From positions 1 to 7,122 of the forward strand of contig JAZGDL010000496.1 in assembly GCA_036477795.1 (NCBI GenBank): 7,122 nucleotides of DNA, in the 5' to 3' direction. The stretch's first letter is position 1, and each line of letters starts with the position of its first letter. Below the pieces are notes generated by a model, which did not search any database, was not told the origin of the DNA, and worked only from the letters and a program-made list of their open reading frames with translations. Source of the DNA: JAZGDL01 sp036477795. GTDB lineage: Bacteria; Planctomycetota; Phycisphaerae; UBA1845. Position numbers and translations under genes: made by a program. This document shows, one piece after another, positions 5,106 through 7,122 of the stretch.

Positions 5106-6752
5106 TTGCCCATTCCCACCGGTAGTGTAGAATCTGAGCAGAAACCAAAAGGCAGGCGTAGGCCGAGTAGCTACCGGCGAGACGCCGTACACGTCGCAGC
5201 CTGTACGGGGCTGTCGGGCCGCCGGTTGCAGCCTCGGCCCGTGGAATTCTTCGAGCATTGCCTGACGCTTACGGCTGGCGAGTGGCGTGGCCAACCCTTT
5301 CTGCTTCAGCCGTGGCAACGCGCGATCGTGGCCAACCTCTTCGGCTGGAAGCGCCCCGATGGGACGCGGCGTTATCGCGAGGCTTTCGTGTACGTGCCGC
5401 GCAAGAACGGCAAGAGCGAACTCGCCGGCGGACTGGGCAACTTCCTGATCTTCGCCGACGCCGAACCGGGGGCACAGGTCTATTGCGCCGCGGCCGACCG
5501 CGAGCAGGCCAGACTGGTGTTCAACGCGGCCAAGACGATGGTGCAGGCGGAGCCGGAGATGACCGCCCGCTCGAAAGTGTACACCAACGCCATCGTGGTC
5601 GAAGCAACCGGCAGCGTGCTCAAGGTGGTCAGTGCCGAGGCCTACAGCAAGCACGGAATCAATGCCCACGGCATCATCATCGATGAACTCCACGCCCAGC
5701 CGAACCGGGAGTTGGTCGATGTTCTGTGCACCAGCACCGGGGCCCGGCGTCAGCCGCTGATCATCCACATCACCACCGCCGACTTTGATCGCGAAGGGAG
5801 CATCTGCAACGAGAAGTACGACTACGCTTGCAAAGTCCGTGACGGCGTCATCGACGACCCGGCCTTCCTGCCGGTGATCTACGAGGCGCAGCCGGACGAC
5901 GACTGGACCGACCCGCGGGTATGGGCGAGGGCCAATCCCAACCTGGGCGTATCGGTGAGCCGTGAATACCTGGAGCGCGAGTGTCGGCGCGCACAGGAGA
6001 CGCCGTCGTATGAGAATACTTTCAAACGCCTGCACCTAAACCTGCGTACACAACAGGACGTGCGCTGGTTATCACTGGAAACCTGGGACGCCTGTGGAGG
6101 TGCAGCGATCGATGAGACGGCGCTCGAAGGCCGAACCTGCTACGCCGGTGTGGATCTGTCGGCCACGACCGACCTCAGCGCGCTGGTGCTGGTCTTTCAC
6201 GACGACGACGGCGGTATCACAGTGGTGCCGCGGTTTTGGATGCCGGCGGACAACGCCCTCAAGCGCGAGCGGCGCGACCGGGTGCCCTTCCAGACCTGGG
6301 CCCGGCAGGGGTATATCGAGATGACGCCGGGCAATGTGGTTGACTACGACCGCATCCGGGGGCGGATCAACGAGCTCCAAACTCAATTCGACATCCGCGA
6401 AATCGCCATCGATCGGTGGAATTCCACGCAGCTTGCCGTGCAATTGCAGGGTGACGGCTTCGAGGTGGTCACGTTTGGCCAGGGATTCAGGGACATGACC
6501 GCCCCGACCAAGGAGTGGGAGAAGCTGGTCATCAGTGCCAAGCTGCGTCACGGCGGCCACCCGGTCATGCGCTGGATGGCGTCGAACGTAGCCGTCGAGA
6601 CCGACGCCGCCGGCAATCTCAAGCCCAGCAAGAAGCACAGCACCGAGCGTATCGACGGCATCGTCGCCGGCATCATGGCCCTCGGCCGCGCGATGGTGCG
6701 AGACCAAAACGACACACCCAGGATCGAAGTGTGGGGAGTGGACTTCGTATGA
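5106..6752 (+). CDS. terL: Phage terminase large subunit (HK97-type)
   Basis: A 548-residue motor-nuclease that cuts and pumps DNA into phage proheads. The ATPase half shows an adenine-side LLQPWQ motif (66-71), a variant Walker A VPRKNGKS (97-104), Walker B GIIIDE (189-194, with D193/E194) and a coupling motif ITTAD (222-226). The RNase H-like nuclease half shows YAGVDLSATTD (D350), AIDRWNS (D436) and RIDGIVAG (D517) as the expected metal-binding acidic residues. All key residues are present and length is normal for the family, so the protein could be functional. The start is weak: TTG at 5106 has no purine box, and the frame is open from 4938 without another usual start, so the original 5' end may have been replaced. 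Small terminase, portal, protease and capsid genes are missing from the window. The stop overlaps an ATG (ATGA, 6749-6752), the way terminase and portal genes are often coupled, but the following frame ends after 21 codons. Confidence 0.93.
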   Translation: MPIPTGSVESEQKPKGRRRPSSYRRDAVHVAACTGLSGRRLQPRPVEFFEHCLTLTAGEWRGQPFLLQPWQRAIVANLFGWKRPDGTRRYREAFVYVPRKNGKSELAGGLGNFLIFADAEPGAQVYCAAADREQARLVFNAAKTMVQAEPEMTARSKVYTNAIVVEATGSVLKVVSAEAYSKHGINAHGIIIDELHAQPNRELVDVLCTSTGARRQPLIIHITTADFDREGSICNEKYDYACKVRDGVIDDPAFLPVIYEAQPDDDWTDPRVWARANPNLGVSVSREYLERECRRAQETPSYENTFKRLHLNLRTQQDVRWLSLETWDACGGAAIDETALEGRTCYAGVDLSATTDLSALVLVFHDDDGGITVVPRFWMPADNALKRERRDRVPFQTWARQGYIEMTPGNVVDYDRIRGRINELQTQFDIREIAIDRWNSTQLAVQLQGDGFEVVTFGQGFRDMTAPTKEWEKLVISAKLRHGGHPVMRWMASNVAVETDAAGNLKPSKKHSTERIDGIVAGIMALGRAMVRDQNDTPRIEVWGVDFV

Positions 6753-6786
6753 AGTTGGCTCATGCGCTATTGCCTTTACCAGATAG

Positions 6787-6888
6787 CATCCAATTCGGAT
6801 GGACAGCATCGTAGCGGCGTTCATGGTCATTAGCAGCGCGATGGTGCGAGAAGTGAAGAGCACGGCAAGCATCGAGGTATGGGGATGA
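6787..6888 (+). pseudogene. 3' tail of a second, diverged terminase large subunit gene
   Basis: The frame reads RMDSIVAAFMVISSAMVRE, then IEVWG and a TGA at 6886-6888. It aligns with residues 516-544 of the neighbouring terminase (RIDGIVAGIMALGRAMVRD... IEVWG), keeping the nuclease aspartate (MD versus ID) and the run GCGATGGTGCGAGA at DNA level. It lacks the last four residues VDFV. A stop codon at 6784-6786 closes the frame just upstream and no further similarity is visible there. It is therefore a leftover of about 30 codons, from a related phage or from a duplication that later collapsed. It ends seven bases before the IS edge at 6896. Confidence 0.75.
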
Positions 6889-6895
6889 ACGGTAG

Positions 6896-7122
6896 TGACC
6901 TGCCCCCAGTTTATGTACCAGTTGTTATGAGAGTCTGACCATGATTTCGAACCGTCCGGCTTTCTTCCTCCGGTGCTTTCCGGTGGGGCTTTGACGCCGG
7001 GGGTTTGGGGGCAGCGCCCCCAAGAGGAGCGGCGACGGCCGCCACCTCGCATTTGGCCGCAAACGCTGCCGGCGTCTCGTAGCTCAGGCTGCTGTGCGGC
7101 CGGCGATGATTGTACTCCAGTC
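6896..7122 (-). mobile_element. Terminal part of an IS3-family insertion sequence (continues beyond window)
   Basis: The outer edge is taken at the TGACC beginning at 6896, because the similarity to the inverted relic at 2335-2373 ends exactly there and IS3-family elements commonly begin with TG. The transposase reads inward-to-outward on the minus strand, so this is the element's right end; the left end, the rest of the transposase and any target duplication lie past 7122. An 8-bp GC-rich hairpin (TTGGGGGC-AGC-GCCCCCAA, 7005-7023) sits inside the coding part. Confidence 0.75.
6911..7122 (-). CDS. IS3-family transposase (OrfB), C-terminal fragment cut by the window
   Basis: On the minus strand, the frame starting at 7120 reads LEYNHRRPHSSLSYETPAAFAAK, the very conserved end of the rve/DDE integrase core of IS3-family OrfB (the NxxRPHSSLxYxTP signature just after the catalytic glutamate region). 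It then runs for about 45 more residues through an Ala/Pro/Arg-rich tail and stops at TAA (6913-6911) inside the terminal inverted repeat, ending Gln-Thr-Leu-Ile-Thr-Thr-Gly-Thr. Most family members stop soon after the TPxxF motif, so the tail is an extension. The catalytic DDE residues are outside the window, so activity cannot be judged. Confidence 0.85.
   Translation of the reverse strand, partial: LEYNHRRPHSSLSYETPAAFAAKCEVAAVAAPLGGAAPKPPASKPHRKAPEEESRTVRNHGQTLITTGT

Noticed and set aside
4734..6035. Minus-strand open frame of 433 codons opposite the terminase gene
   Set aside because: It is the shadow of the high-GC terminase reading frame and spans two plus-strand genes; no motif or start signal was seen.
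6072..7052. Minus-strand open frame of 326 codons from the IS end into the terminase gene
   Set aside because: It crosses the IS edge and runs antisense to the terminase; the true IS frame is the neighbouring one with NHRRPHSSL.

Overview
The window looks like a piece of a GC-rich Planctomycetota genome, probably of the Phycisphaerae type, though this is inferred from protein style only. Three things point there. There is a secreted protein with a cohesin-like domain, Cys/Asp-rich repeats and a C-terminal dockerin. There is a small membrane protein ending in the CGYNLTGNVS zinc ribbon that is common in this phylum. There is also a loose, mosaic arrangement of accessory genes. No tool was run, and family assignments come from motifs read by eye.

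Left part (1-2218), host-like: the 3' end of an unrecognised Cys-containing protein (1-330), a 211-base gap, then a complete gene for a secreted multi-domain protein (542-2218) with near-identical 159-bp tandem repeats.

Boundary (2219-2450): a 39-bp relic of an IS3-type element end (2335-2373). About 30 bases further on is a 46-bp copy of the 3' half of a tRNA-Gly(GCC) gene on the minus strand (2402-2447). The 5' half of the tRNA is absent. The piece runs from the anticodon stem to the discriminator base, as expected for the scar left when an element integrates into a tRNA gene. Its polarity puts the integrated element to the right, which is where the phage genes lie.

Right part (2448-6895), decayed prophage or phage-derived island: a gene-poor 800-bp stretch with paired ACYGACARA repeats, a ParB/Srx-domain gene cut off just after the domain (3256-3699), and a divergent pair of non-phage-like genes with a shared promoter region. 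The pair is a two-TM zinc-ribbon protein on the minus strand (3581-4024) and a TM-anchored helical protein of unknown function on the plus strand (4234-5100). An intact HK97-type terminase large subunit gene follows (5106-6752), then a leftover 3' tail of a second, diverged terminase gene (about 6787-6888).

Right edge (6896-7122): the end of an IS3-family insertion sequence, with the C-terminus of its transposase read on the minus strand and running out of the window. Its terminal 39 bp match the relic at 2335-2373 in inverted orientation (33 of 39 identical by hand count). The 4.5-kb island is therefore bracketed by two inward-facing ends of related IS elements. The most interesting candidates are the divergent zinc-ribbon/coiled-coil module sitting as cargo between broken phage genes, and the tRNA-scar plus IS-end bracketing of the island.
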